Origin: Phycisphaerae bacterium
GTDB lineage: Bacteria > Planctomycetota > Phycisphaerae > Sedimentisphaerales > Sedimentisphaeraceae
NCBI GenBank assembly: GCA_027078365.1
Contig: JALWYQ010000039.1
Span: forward strand, 1-64,000
DNA length: 64,000 nt
Reading direction: 5' to 3'
The stretch's first letter is position 1. The number at the start of each line of letters is the position of its first letter. Of the stretch, positions 17,007 to 26,706 are shown one piece after another. Position numbers and translations under genes: made by a program. Under the pieces are notes generated by a model. The model was given only the letters and a program-made list of their open reading frames with translations, did not search any database and was not told the DNA's origin.

Positions 17007-20000
17007 ATGAAAAAGATGATAATCGCGATATCAATCATATTTTGCCTTATTAGCTCGGCATATGCCGAGATTGCAAACCAACTGGAATCTGGCAGCTTCG
17101 AGTACAAATGCGAAGGTGATAGCACTACCCTAGCCGGTTACACTGCGGCAAACGGAGCAACCGTTACCACTGATGGCGATATCGCAACATTCGATTCAGT
17201 CCCCTACAAATATTATATAGGAGATGACTGGGTAGCAGCTACAAGCAACACAAATGGCTGGACTTATGAGATTAGATTTAAAGTTGGTACAGATTACCCA
17301 GACGACTATCATATCAATTTATCACTTGCAAGCGTCGAGAACGACCCTGATGACAAGAGACAACTTATAAGGTTTAAGGGCTCAGAAATTTACATCTACG
17401 GTGTTGGATTGCTCGTTTCAGAAGACTTAACTAGCGACTTTCATACTCTGCGCGTTGCTCAAGATTCAAACTCTTCAAGCTACAGCTTCTGGGTAGACGA
17501 CAATTTCATCTTCAGTCACAATGGATCTCTAAGCGCAACAGAAACTAAGTATACATTTGGAGCTCTTAGTGGTTCTAATCATGGTCTTTTCTATATTGAT
17601 TACATACGCTTTACAGGTAGTGGCGCATACGCCCCTGGAACACATGAGCCTGTTGTCAAGGCAACAAGCCCAACGCCAACTGATGGCGCACTTGAGGTTG
17701 GTGTAGATCAAGTTTTAAGCTGGACTAACGGTGAGATTGCGGCTTCACATGACATATATCTTGGTACGGACCGTGATGCAGTAATTGCTGCTGATAGAAA
17801 CTCTCCTCTTTACAAAACGAATATCCCTGCTACTAGCCCTAGCACTTACGATCCAGATCTTGGCTATGGTGCAACGTACTATTGGCGCGTCGATCCAGTA
17901 GATGATAATGGTGTTGCTCAATGCACAGGCAACGTTTGGGGCTTTACCACCACAAAAAATGTTTACGATGTTCTAGGTGATCTAAACGGTGATCATAAGG
18001 TTGATATTGACGACCTAAACATCTTTGCATCACAGTGGCTAAATGGCCCTGGTTGCCCTACTCCAGATTGTGCTGATTTTAATGGAACAGGCGGTGTTGA
18101 TTATGACGATCTTTCTATACTAACCTCTAACTGGCTATTGGATGAGCCTCCTACAATAACACTTATAGGAGATGCTACTGTTAGTGTAACTCAAAATACG
18201 TCTTATGTAGATCAAGGCGCAACCGCAAGCGATGCTATTGATGGAGATATCACTGCTTCTATAGTTGTTGACAATCCTGTTGATACATCTGTCGTTGGTA
18301 CCTATATAGTTAGATATAACGTTACTGACTCTGGCGGTAATGCTGCACCAGAGGTAACAAGGACTGTAAGTGTTATTGCTCCTGCTTCTGACGACGAACC
18401 TCCAGTTATCACTCTCACAGGCGCTAACCCACAGATTATACCAGTCGGCAATAGCTATAGCGAACTAGGAGCAACTGCTATCGATTACCCAGATGGCGAT
18501 GACATTTCTAATGATATTGTCATAGACGCATCAAATGTTAACACTTCAGTTGCAGGCAATTATTACGTTACATACAATGTCTCTGATGCTGCAGGTAATG
18601 CTGCTGCGCAAGTTACAAGAACTGTAATGGTAACAAACTTAGATCCTGTAAACGTTCAAGACAACTATGAAAATGTTGCAAGTAGCTATGATCCTTGGTC
18701 TAGCTCTGCACCAATTCATAAATATGCAACAGGGTTGAATAGTTCGCAGATAACCTTCAATCATTTCGGAGCAGATTCAGACACTCCAGACGGTAGTGCA
18801 AAATCATTCTATATTGATGCTGATGTCAATGTAGACTCATCTACCAGATGGTATTACTATCTTGCCCTACCACTACCAGCAGGAACAACGAACCTCCAAG
18901 GTAGATTAGCTACATCATTTGATATTAAGCTAAATGATGCAGCTAGAGATATAACCACAATTAGTGCAGACATCTACGGTTATCCAATAATGTCGAAAGT
19001 CATCATTGGTCCTGTTATTCCTTATGCCGACCAGTGGTACCATGTTAATCTTCGTGACTTATCAAGAACATTTAAAGTTGACGCGCCTTATCTATTTGCA
19101 GGTTATCAGAGCAATTCATCTAACTATTTCTACGGAAATGCCTATGACCTTAAAATTGACGATATTGGTTTAAAACTAAGTTGTCTTATGATACGCCTTG
19201 TTGGCACGGGAAGTCAGCACATTGAAATACATGTCGACAATTACAAGCTAACAGGCACACAGATGAACCCTACCCAGTGGTACAACACTTATATAGACAG
19301 CTACAGATATCCAGCCTGGCATGCATACCACAATAGAGTACAAAATGATATTGATCAGATAAGTGCGCAGCTTGCGGCACTAACACCGCTACCAACTCTA
19401 CCGGCAAATGCATCTGAAAAGCAAACTTATCAATATAACAAGCTCAATTTCTACAAAACACAGATCGCAAATAATATATCCACAATGAATTCAGACAATG
19501 CCTACAAAACTGGAAGCGGTTCTTGGGTATGGCATGAATTAATGAGAAATACTCGCGACTATCTCGCTAGATACAAAGCTACAATTGATGATTTGATAAA
19601 GAGTATCAATTCTCCAGCCCCAGATTTTGAACTGTATAAAGTTCCAGCGATGAAATTCGGCTATCTTGATGGCTATACGTTCCCAATGGATTATCCAGAA
19701 CTAACATCTTACAATCTAAGAATGGCTGCTGGCGAGTATAAATCAATTGCAATGTTGCTTGACCCTGCACCTGGTTACAACGCAACTCTTACATTTGAAA
19801 ATACAGATTTTACAGATGGCTCGCATACATTTGCCGCTAGCAACCTAGATACGTATGTAGCTAAAATATGGTATCAAGCTGGTCGATATAATTCTATAAA
19901 AGAAGGTGGCTCAAAAAGATTCTTAACTCAAGAGTTGTTACTAAAGAATGAAAATCTAGTGAGAGTGACTCACCATGCAAATGAATCAAATGGTTTACCA

Positions 20001-21278
20001 GATGGCGATAACGAGTTGTGGGTAACAGATTCTGATGGAACCAACGGTCGCTATATCAATATTTCAACTGTGTATAGCACAAAAGACCCTACATTCCCAT
20101 ATCCACGAGATATACACATCGCTGACAGTGAAACCCTGCAACCATTTGAATTAAGCTCAGCATACAAATTACTCTGGTCTATTATTCACATTCCAGAGTC
20201 AACGCCAGCAGGCACCTATACTTCTACATTGAAAATCAAACAAGACGGCAATGTAGTTAGAAGTATTCCACTGCAAATTGAAGTATTGCCATTTGATCTT
20301 GCACCTTCAAGGCTTGAATATGGACTATACTATCATGGCCAGATGAGCAGTGTTCCAGACTCATCAGTCTTACCTTTGAGTTGTCATGAAAAAACTCATG
20401 CTCAGTCAAGAATAGAATTGCAAGATATGTATGACCATGGTGTTTATTACCCTGCTCACTATGAGAGCAATAGTAATATTATAGATGATCTTCTTGAAAT
20501 CAAAAATGATATTGGTTTTCCTAAGGATAAATTCTACTCTGTTGGATTGCTATTAAGGTCATACACTACAAAAGAGAGGGTTATGAAGTGGCAAGATGTC
20601 CTCTCTAGCTATGGTTACGACCCTTACGGGCTGCACCTATACAGCATGGATGAGGCAGATGGCCCAACACTTGCGTCCTTGATTCAGACTACAATAGATG
20701 AAGTTTACTCTGTTGGAGCTAAGACAATCTGCTCTGTATATCAGAACTCATTCGACTACATAGGCAATTATCTTGATGTTGCAATATATGCCAACGGGAC
20801 TCACGGGCCAAATGTTGAAGAGCAAATCAACGATTGGCATAGTGCTGGTCAAAAATTCTTTATCTATTCCGATCCTCAAACAGGTATTGAAAACCCAGAG
20901 GTGTATAGAAGAAACTACGGCATTCGTGCTCAACTTATGGGCGTTGATGGCGTTATGGATTATGCATATCAGAAAGAATATGGCGTAATGTGGAATGATT
21001 TTGACACAAAAACAACAGAGCCAGCCAGACGCGAAGAAACCTTCACATACCCTACTCATGATGGAATTGTTGGAACGATTGAGTGGGAAGGGTTTAGGGC
21101 GGCCATTAATGATACGAGATACCTAAGCACACTCCTTGATATTCATGATCAAAAAGAAGCAAATGGAGAAGATGTTAGTGCTCTTGATGCTTGGATTGCA
21201 AATCTTGATTACGAAGGAGACTTAGATGATTTGAGAGAACAAATCATTGATAAGATACTCTACTTAAGTAATAACTAG
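17007..21278 (+). CDS. Giant secreted multidomain protein with DUF4091/GH123-like C-terminal domain
   Basis: A 1423-residue exported protein, probably a glycoside hydrolase acting outside the cell. Domains in order: signal peptide 1-20 (ending SSAYA); LamG-like sandwich about 25-210; Fn3-like module 213-314 (LSWTNGEIAASHDIYLGTD...YYWRVD); internal dockerin 318-377 (GDLNGDHKVDIDDLNIFASQWL); two DUF5011-type Ig modules 378-545 (GTYIVRYNVTDSGGNAA); a sugar-binding-like sandwich and a helical region 546-860; and a C-terminal region about 1090-1423 resembling DUF4091/GH123, with a DE pair in LYSMDEADGP and the closing WNDFDTKTTEPARREETFTYP...WEGFRAAINDTRYL. Ribosome site AAAGG. The next gene is its partial paralogue. 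The substrate is unknown. Confidence 0.75.
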   Translation: MKKMIIAISIIFCLISSAYAEIANQLESGSFEYKCEGDSTTLAGYTAANGATVTTDGDIATFDSVPYKYYIGDDWVAATSNTNGWTYEIRFKVGTDYPDDYHINLSLASVENDPDDKRQLIRFKGSEIYIYGVGLLVSEDLTSDFHTLRVAQDSNSSSYSFWVDDNFIFSHNGSLSATETKYTFGALSGSNHGLFYIDYIRFTGSGAYAPGTHEPVVKATSPTPTDGALEVGVDQVLSWTNGEIAASHDIYLGTDRDAVIAADRNSPLYKTNIPATSPSTYDPDLGYGATYYWRVDPVDDNGVAQCTGNVWGFTTTKNVYDVLGDLNGDHKVDIDDLNIFASQWLNGPGCPTPDCADFNGTGGVDYDDLSILTSNWLLDEPPTITLIGDATVSVTQNTSYVDQGATASDAIDGDITASIVVDNPVDTSVVGTYIVRYNVTDSGGNAAPEVTRTVSVIAPASDDEPPVITLTGANPQIIPVGNSYSELGATAIDYPDGDDISNDIVIDASNVNTSVAGNYYVTYNVSDAAGNAAAQVTRTVMVTNLDPVNVQDNYENVASSYDPWSSSAPIHKYATGLNSSQITFNHFGADSDTPDGSAKSFYIDADVNVDSSTRWYYYLALPLPAGTTNLQGRLATSFDIKLNDAARDITTISADIYGYPIMSKVIIGPVIPYADQWYHVNLRDLSRTFKVDAPYLFAGYQSNSSNYFYGNAYDLKIDDIGLKLSCLMIRLVGTGSQHIEIHVDNYKLTGTQMNPTQWYNTYIDSYRYPAWHAYHNRVQNDIDQISAQLAALTPLPTLPANASEKQTYQYNKLNFYKTQIANNISTMNSDNAYKTGSGSWVWHELMRNTRDYLARYKATIDDLIKSINSPAPDFELYKVPAMKFGYLDGYTFPMDYPELTSYNLRMAAGEYKSIAMLLDPAPGYNATLTFENTDFTDGSHTFAASNLDTYVAKIWYQAGRYNSIKEGGSKRFLTQELLLKNENLVRVTHHANESNGLPDGDNELWVTDSDGTNGRYINISTVYSTKDPTFPYPRDIHIADSETLQPFELSSAYKLLWSIIHIPESTPAGTYTSTLKIKQDGNVVRSIPLQIEVLPFDLAPSRLEYGLYYHGQMSSVPDSSVLPLSCHEKTHAQSRIELQDMYDHGVYYPAHYESNSNIIDDLLEIKNDIGFPKDKFYSVGLLLRSYTTKERVMKWQDVLSSYGYDPYGLHLYSMDEADGPTLASLIQTTIDEVYSVGAKTICSVYQNSFDYIGNYLDVAIYANGTHGPNVEEQINDWHSAGQKFFIYSDPQTGIENPEVYRRNYGIRAQLMGVDGVMDYAYQKEYGVMWNDFDTKTTEPARREETFTYPTHDGIVGTIEWEGFRAAINDTRYLSTLLDIHDQKEANGEDVSALDAWIANLDYEGDLDDLREQIIDKILYLSNN

Positions 21279-21333
21279 GCAAAAGCCTAATGAATATAAT
21301 AGCGATTTACTATTAAAGATAAAGGTGAGAAAT

Positions 21334-24300
21334 ATGTCCAGATTTAAGAACTTAATTTTAGCAGCTCTTGCTCTCTGCTTTGCGACAACCGTGCTCGCAG
21401 ACAACAGAATGACATTCCTTGCTCATTTCAACGACAGTTCAAGTTGGAATATTAATGAGGATAACGGAGATGTTGCGGATGGTAGCGGTAGTGCTTCTGT
21501 AGGTAGTGCTGCAACGCACGCTACTGGCTTCTTCAGCGATTCTACTCCAACAAATGGTGCATTATCCTTTACTAGCGCTACAGGAGATAGTCTCTCATAC
21601 AGTGCTACAGGAAACGTAGATTATGCAGGTCCGACAAGCGGTGGTATAACTGTTGGATGTTGGCATAAATTTACTCTTTCTGAAGGAAGCACTTATGGTG
21701 CGACTAAACTTTTTAGAATTGGAACTTCGACGGACTATGCTGAAGTCTGGTTCGGTCCTGGGGCAGCTGGAAAAGCTAGGATTAAATTCCTAGACGATGG
21801 TTCATATAAAAGTCTTGATTCTGCCACAGTAACAACTTCAGGTTCTTTAGGTTGGACATATTTCGCATTAACTGTTGACCTATCAAACCAAGAATGTACT
21901 CTTCGTCAATACAGTAGTAGTGGTAATTTGTTAGCGACAGACACTCTTGCAGTTAATATAACTAGTTGGGACGCAAAAAACGGGAGTATTACATTTGGAG
22001 AATACGTAACAAGTGCTGTTGCCCAGTATTTCTTCGATGAATTCTCAATAGACAACTACGTTCTTACTGCTTCGGAAATACAAGCCCGAGTTGATTCTAT
22101 GGTCGCTGGTACGCAGCTAGGTTCTGATCCTGTTGAGAAGGCAACGGCACCTTCACCAATGGATGCTTCTACTGACGTTAGCACTGACACAATCTTAAGC
22201 TGGACCAATGGATTAAGTGCTTCTTCTCACGATATTTATTTCGGCACAGATGCTGCGCAAGTGGCCGCTGCTGATAGAAGCTCTGCTCTATACCAAGGCA
22301 ACGTCTTGATTAGTGAACCAAGTGAGTTTACCCCAAATCTTGACTACTCTACAACTTACTACTGGAGAGTCGATACTGTTGACGAGTCAGACTCACTTCA
22401 GTGGAAAGGAGATGTTTGGAGCTTTACAACAATGGACGAGCCTGTCGTAAAGGCAACCAATCCTACTCCAGCAGACTCCGCAACTGCAGTTAATGTTTCC
22501 CAAATCTTAAGTTGGACAAACGGTGAACTCGCTGCTTCTCATGACATTTATATTGGCACAGATGCTACTGAAGTAGCCGCTGCTGATAGAAACTCAGATC
22601 TTTACAAAACCAATATCCCAACTTCAAGTCCAAGTAGCTACGATCCAGACCTAGGCTACGGTGCTACATACTATTGGCGTGTTGACGCTGTTGATAGCAA
22701 TGGAGTAGCCCAATCAACTGGAGATGTTTGGAGCTTTACAACTTACAAAAATACACCTAGTTTGGTTGGTAACCTAGATGGTGACCACGATGTTGATATC
22801 GACGATCTCGCTATATTTGCGCAACAATGGCTAAACGGTCCTGGTTGCCCTACTCCAGATTGTGCAGATTTTGATGGTATTGACGGTGTTAATGCTCTTG
22901 ATTTAGCAATGCTAGCTAACAATTGGAATGTTGACAACAATAATGATCCTATTGCAAATCCAGACACTGCTGATATCGCAAAAAATACAACACAGGCAAT
23001 AGATGTCCTAATTAATGATAGCGACCCTGACGAGGGTGACGTTTTGAGTATCATTTCAGTCACTTCACCTCTTCACGGTTCTGTTACCCATACTGCCAGC
23101 GATGTTACATTTACACCAGAAACAGACTGGACTGGCACAACTAACTTCTCGTACACAATAAGTGATGGTTATGGAGGAGAGGCGTCTGCTGTTGTCACAG
23201 TTAATGTTACAGATGAAGACTGGTATGATGCTGCAAGAGAGGCTGCTAGAAACAAGAAACGCCGCGTTATTCACGATAACGACGGTGCTGATATGCCTTA
23301 CTTTATAGTGGACCATGATGGTGATGGCGATATCGATGTAAAAGATTTCAAGGATTGTCGCCTTACAGGGCTCATTGGCACACAGACAGATACTCTTGTT
23401 TACTGTACATGGAGTGCAGGCTTTGGTTACTTTACACATAACACTCAGGTAGGTACAGTATTCGATAGAACCGATGTTGGAGCAATTAACTTTAGTAACA
23501 ATCAAACAAGACACTACATTGATGACTACAACACAGATTCTCTTGAAATGGTAGTTGACTTCTGTAGAGACAACGGCATAGAGCCTGTCTGGTCTATGCG
23601 TATGAATGATACACACAACAGCGCATACGAGCAACTGCGCGAGCCTCTTATATATGAACACCCTGAGTGGTTGCTAGGTTCAGCAGCGCATCCTCCAGCT
23701 CTTGGAGCTGCGTCTTGGACAGGTGTAGACTACACACACCAAGAGATTAGAGACCTTGCCTTTGCTTATGTTCAAGAAGTATGCCAGAACTACGACATCG
23801 ATGGTGTTATGCTAGACTTCTTCCGTCATGCGGTACTATTTAAGAGCCACGCTGATGGTGGTTCATGTAGCGCTGCAGAACTAGATATGATGACCGATTT
23901 GATTGCAAGAATTCGCACAATGGCTGACACTGAGGGTCGTAAGAAAGGACACCCTATCCTAATCTACGTTCGTACTCCAGATGACCCAGAATTCTGTGAA
24001 AAGATAGGTCTTGATATCGAAAGATGGATGGATGAAAAACTAATCGATATCTGGGTTCCAACAGGCTATTGGAGACATAACTCACGCCAAGAAATCATAA
24101 ATCTAGGACACAGTTATGATATCCCAGTTTATCCTTCATTAGATGAGAGCCGTGCAGATGATTCAATTGCGAGGAATATACGTAACACAGACGCATCTTA
24201 CTGCGGTCGCGCAGCAAGCTGGCTCACAGAAGGAGCCGATGGTATCTATAGCTTCAACTATGATGATGGCTATACTAGATACGGTTACTATTCTCGTCTA

Positions 24301-25353
24301 GCTTATCTTGGCGATTTAGCAACACTCGCTCCAAGAAATAAAACCTACACGACTACAGGACGCGGTTACACAACCCCTATAAGTGGTTACACTTGGAACT
24401 CAAGTGCATATCTTGGATATGACTACATTCTACCTAGTGACAAGAGCAAAGAAGTTACAACAGATGCTTCTGAGAACGTTAATATCTTGATCGCTGACGA
24501 TTGCTCTGTTGGTTCTCCAACTGTAACACTCAAACTTCGCTCAGATGCGGGAATTGACACCAACAATCTTGATGTCAGATTTAACGGCTCTCTTGTAACT
24601 GCAGGGTCTGGAACTTCTAGCAGAATGTATCTTGATACAAATAAAGGTTACACCGTTGAATGGAGAGTTAAATTCCTAGACACTGAAGGTGGACTCGGAA
24701 ACTATATGTGCATAGACGCTTCTCCACAGGCAAATAAATGGTGGCTACTAACAATTCAAGAGCAAAGTGGTAAGGTTTATGCTAAATTCTATGGCGGCGG
24801 TTCTTGCGTATTAGATGCTGATTCAAGCAATACATCTTATCACAAGTTGAGAGTCTCTGTCACCAGTAGCAATGCGGTTCTCTATATAGACGACAACCCT
24901 ACACCAGCTATTGGAGTTGGATTTATGAGTCAAGTTATACTACCGCTTAGATTTGGTGATTACACTAACGGCCCTGATGCAAAATACGACATCGATTACG
25001 TTTACGCCTATGACGGTGGTGCTTTGCCTGGTGGAACGGATCCAGCTCAATGGACAATGAAGTACGATTGTAATGTTCACCCAACTGCATCTAACGCAAT
25101 TTTGTACTCAGATGGAACATATGGACACTGGTCACACAACTTTGGAGTATATGCTTCTGCCTCTGGTGGAATACTGCACTTCAACACTATGTATCGAGAT
25201 AGAGGAACATACTTTACTGTATCAGAGCCTTCATGGTACAACTACGTAATTAACAACAGTGATGTAATTCAGGGTTGGAATACAGTCAACTTGCTACTCA
25301 AGAGTGGCGCTCCAATCTCTATAGAAGATTTCATCGTGGACGTGACACACTAA
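21334..25353 (+). CDS. Giant secreted multidomain protein with family-10-like glycosidase domain
   Basis: A 1339-residue exported protein. ATG 21334 is preferred over GTG 21325 because AGGTGAG upstream is a ribosome site for it. Domains: signal peptide ending TTVLA; LamG about 25-265; two Fn3-like modules 265-470, nearly the same as in the preceding protein; internal dockerin 472-533 (GNLDGDHDVDIDDLAIFAQQWL); cadherin-like module 535-628 (DVLINDSDPDEGDVLSI); and a TIM-barrel-like domain about 630-1035 resembling family-10-like glycosyl hydrolases (GIEPVWSMRMND, YDIDGVMLDFFRHAV, IYVRTPDDPEF). A second LamG-like sandwich follows at about 1090-1339. A terminator follows. Probably co-transcribed with 17007 (55-bp gap). 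The substrate is unknown. Confidence 0.75.
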   Translation: MSRFKNLILAALALCFATTVLADNRMTFLAHFNDSSSWNINEDNGDVADGSGSASVGSAATHATGFFSDSTPTNGALSFTSATGDSLSYSATGNVDYAGPTSGGITVGCWHKFTLSEGSTYGATKLFRIGTSTDYAEVWFGPGAAGKARIKFLDDGSYKSLDSATVTTSGSLGWTYFALTVDLSNQECTLRQYSSSGNLLATDTLAVNITSWDAKNGSITFGEYVTSAVAQYFFDEFSIDNYVLTASEIQARVDSMVAGTQLGSDPVEKATAPSPMDASTDVSTDTILSWTNGLSASSHDIYFGTDAAQVAAADRSSALYQGNVLISEPSEFTPNLDYSTTYYWRVDTVDESDSLQWKGDVWSFTTMDEPVVKATNPTPADSATAVNVSQILSWTNGELAASHDIYIGTDATEVAAADRNSDLYKTNIPTSSPSSYDPDLGYGATYYWRVDAVDSNGVAQSTGDVWSFTTYKNTPSLVGNLDGDHDVDIDDLAIFAQQWLNGPGCPTPDCADFDGIDGVNALDLAMLANNWNVDNNNDPIANPDTADIAKNTTQAIDVLINDSDPDEGDVLSIISVTSPLHGSVTHTASDVTFTPETDWTGTTNFSYTISDGYGGEASAVVTVNVTDEDWYDAAREAARNKKRRVIHDNDGADMPYFIVDHDGDGDIDVKDFKDCRLTGLIGTQTDTLVYCTWSAGFGYFTHNTQVGTVFDRTDVGAINFSNNQTRHYIDDYNTDSLEMVVDFCRDNGIEPVWSMRMNDTHNSAYEQLREPLIYEHPEWLLGSAAHPPALGAASWTGVDYTHQEIRDLAFAYVQEVCQNYDIDGVMLDFFRHAVLFKSHADGGSCSAAELDMMTDLIARIRTMADTEGRKKGHPILIYVRTPDDPEFCEKIGLDIERWMDEKLIDIWVPTGYWRHNSRQEIINLGHSYDIPVYPSLDESRADDSIARNIRNTDASYCGRAASWLTEGADGIYSFNYDDGYTRYGYYSRLAYLGDLATLAPRNKTYTTTGRGYTTPISGYTWNSSAYLGYDYILPSDKSKEVTTDASENVNILIADDCSVGSPTVTLKLRSDAGIDTNNLDVRFNGSLVTAGSGTSSRMYLDTNKGYTVEWRVKFLDTEGGLGNYMCIDASPQANKWWLLTIQEQSGKVYAKFYGGGSCVLDADSSNTSYHKLRVSVTSSNAVLYIDDNPTPAIGVGFMSQVILPLRFGDYTNGPDAKYDIDYVYAYDGGALPGGTDPAQWTMKYDCNVHPTASNAILYSDGTYGHWSHNFGVYASASGGILHFNTMYRDRGTYFTVSEPSWYNYVINNSDVIQGWNTVNLLLKSGAPISIEDFIVDVTH

Positions 25354-25379
25354 ACCCACATTTAGCTTAGTTTTTATGG

Positions 25380-25417
25380 ACGCCAGTATCGGGTTAACCG
25401 GTGCTGGCGTTTTTTTG
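25380..25417 (+). terminator. Rho-independent terminator after the glycosidase pair
   Basis: Stem ACGCCAG (25380-25386)/CTGGCGT (25404-25410), with inner GGTTAACC, followed by a T-run to 25417. Confidence 0.88.
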
Positions 25418-25504
25418 TATCAACACAACTTAAAATCGATAAAACCACAGACATTTTTTTGACATATTGAATCAAATCTATTACTACATATCTTGAATAT
25501 GAAA

Positions 25505-25533
25505 TTGAATTGATTCTTTACTTGTGGTAATAT
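25505..25533 (+). promoter_or_regulatory. Promoter for the dehydrogenase-oxidoreductase pair
   Basis: TTGAAT (25505-25510), 17-nt spacer, TAATAT (25528-25533). A TTGACA sits further up near 25468 but lacks a good -10. The leader contains a CTCTTA/TAAGAG hairpin (about 25540-25562). Confidence 0.5.
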
Positions 25534-25632
25534 GACGTGCTCTTAGTGGCAGAGTTTAAGAGTGTCTAAAGGAAAAGAACGTAAGAACTTAATAATTAAA
25601 ATTTGATTAATATATGAATGGAAGTTGAGACA

Positions 25633-26643
25633 ATGAAAGCAGCCGTTGTTAAAGAAATTGGTAAAGTTGAAATCGTTGAAGTTCCAGATATCGACAAGAT
25701 AGGCGATTATGAGTGTTTGTGTAAGAATATCTTTTTCTCAACCTGTACAGGTACAGATAGCAAACTCATAAACGACACAACTCCATGGGAGAACGAGTAC
25801 CCTGGAGTATTAGGTCATGAGAATGTTGCAGAAATAATTGAGGTCGGCTCAAAAGTTAAAAACTTCAAAAAAGGCGACATTGTATTAAGACCTGTATATG
25901 TTTACGCAGGTGAGCATAGAAATGGTTACAGCGGTCTCTTTGGTGGTTTTTCCGACTACGGCATTATCACCGATTCAGAAGCAATGAAAGATGATGGAGA
26001 TTTTAGTTTTAATCCATACGCAAACTATCAAGTTAAAATACCAACGTCGTGGAAGTCAAATCCATCTTCAGTAATGCTGATAACGCTTAAGGAAACATTT
26101 AGTTGGATAGAAAAACTCACCCCACTTTACGGCAAGCATGTTGGAATTATTGGAGCCGGCACAGTTGGGTTGTTCTATATAAGACTTGCATCTATTTTCT
26201 GTGCAAGATCAGTAACATCTCTAGACATAGATGCTTCTAAGTTTGAGAAAGCTCGCAAATTAGGTGCTGACAGATGCATTGACCTTAAAAATGAAGCCGC
26301 GCCTGAGGCAGAGTTTGATGTCTTAATTGATGCAGCAGGTATCATTACAAAAATACATGATTTTATGCCAATGGTTAAGCCTGGCGGAACATTTGGTATT
26401 TACGGAATAGATGCTTCTAAAGATCAAGTAGTGTTCAATGGCTTCGGCAGTGGCTTGCATTTTGCGTTCCACAACAGCGATGAAGCAAACCCTCTAGTCC
26501 ATGATGCTTGTGTGTCACTAGTAGAGAAGGGTTTTATTGATTTAAGTGATTTCCATTCTTCGATTATGCCATTTACTCAAGCACCTGAGGCTTACGAGCT
26601 ACTTAAAGCAAGGAAAGAATCGAAAGTAGTCTTTACGGCTTAA
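25633..26643 (+). CDS. Zinc-type medium-chain dehydrogenase/reductase
   Basis: A cytoplasmic NAD(P)-dependent alcohol/polyol dehydrogenase of the MDR superfamily, probably oxidising a sugar or sugar alcohol. GroES-like part: CTGTDSKLI with a zinc-site Cys and PGVLGHENVAEIIEVGSKVKNFKKGD. Rossmann part: GIIGAGTVGLFYIRLAS and SLDIDASKFEKARKLGAD. The structural four-Cys zinc lobe typical of many MDR enzymes is absent. The start at 25633 (MKAAVVKE, the usual family start) has GGAAG 8 nt upstream; ATG 25618 lies within that ribosome site. With the Gfo/Idh/MocA gene 63 bp downstream it probably forms a catabolic pair that could handle sugars released by the secreted enzymes (inferred). Confidence 0.85.
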   Translation: MKAAVVKEIGKVEIVEVPDIDKIGDYECLCKNIFFSTCTGTDSKLINDTTPWENEYPGVLGHENVAEIIEVGSKVKNFKKGDIVLRPVYVYAGEHRNGYSGLFGGFSDYGIITDSEAMKDDGDFSFNPYANYQVKIPTSWKSNPSSVMLITLKETFSWIEKLTPLYGKHVGIIGAGTVGLFYIRLASIFCARSVTSLDIDASKFEKARKLGADRCIDLKNEAAPEAEFDVLIDAAGIITKIHDFMPMVKPGGTFGIYGIDASKDQVVFNGFGSGLHFAFHNSDEANPLVHDACVSLVEKGFIDLSDFHSSIMPFTQAPEAYELLKARKESKVVFTA

Positions 26644-26706
26644 AAACTTCCTAGCTACAATATTAGATTATTTACCCTATATAGCAATACAAAAGGAACA
26701 ATTACA

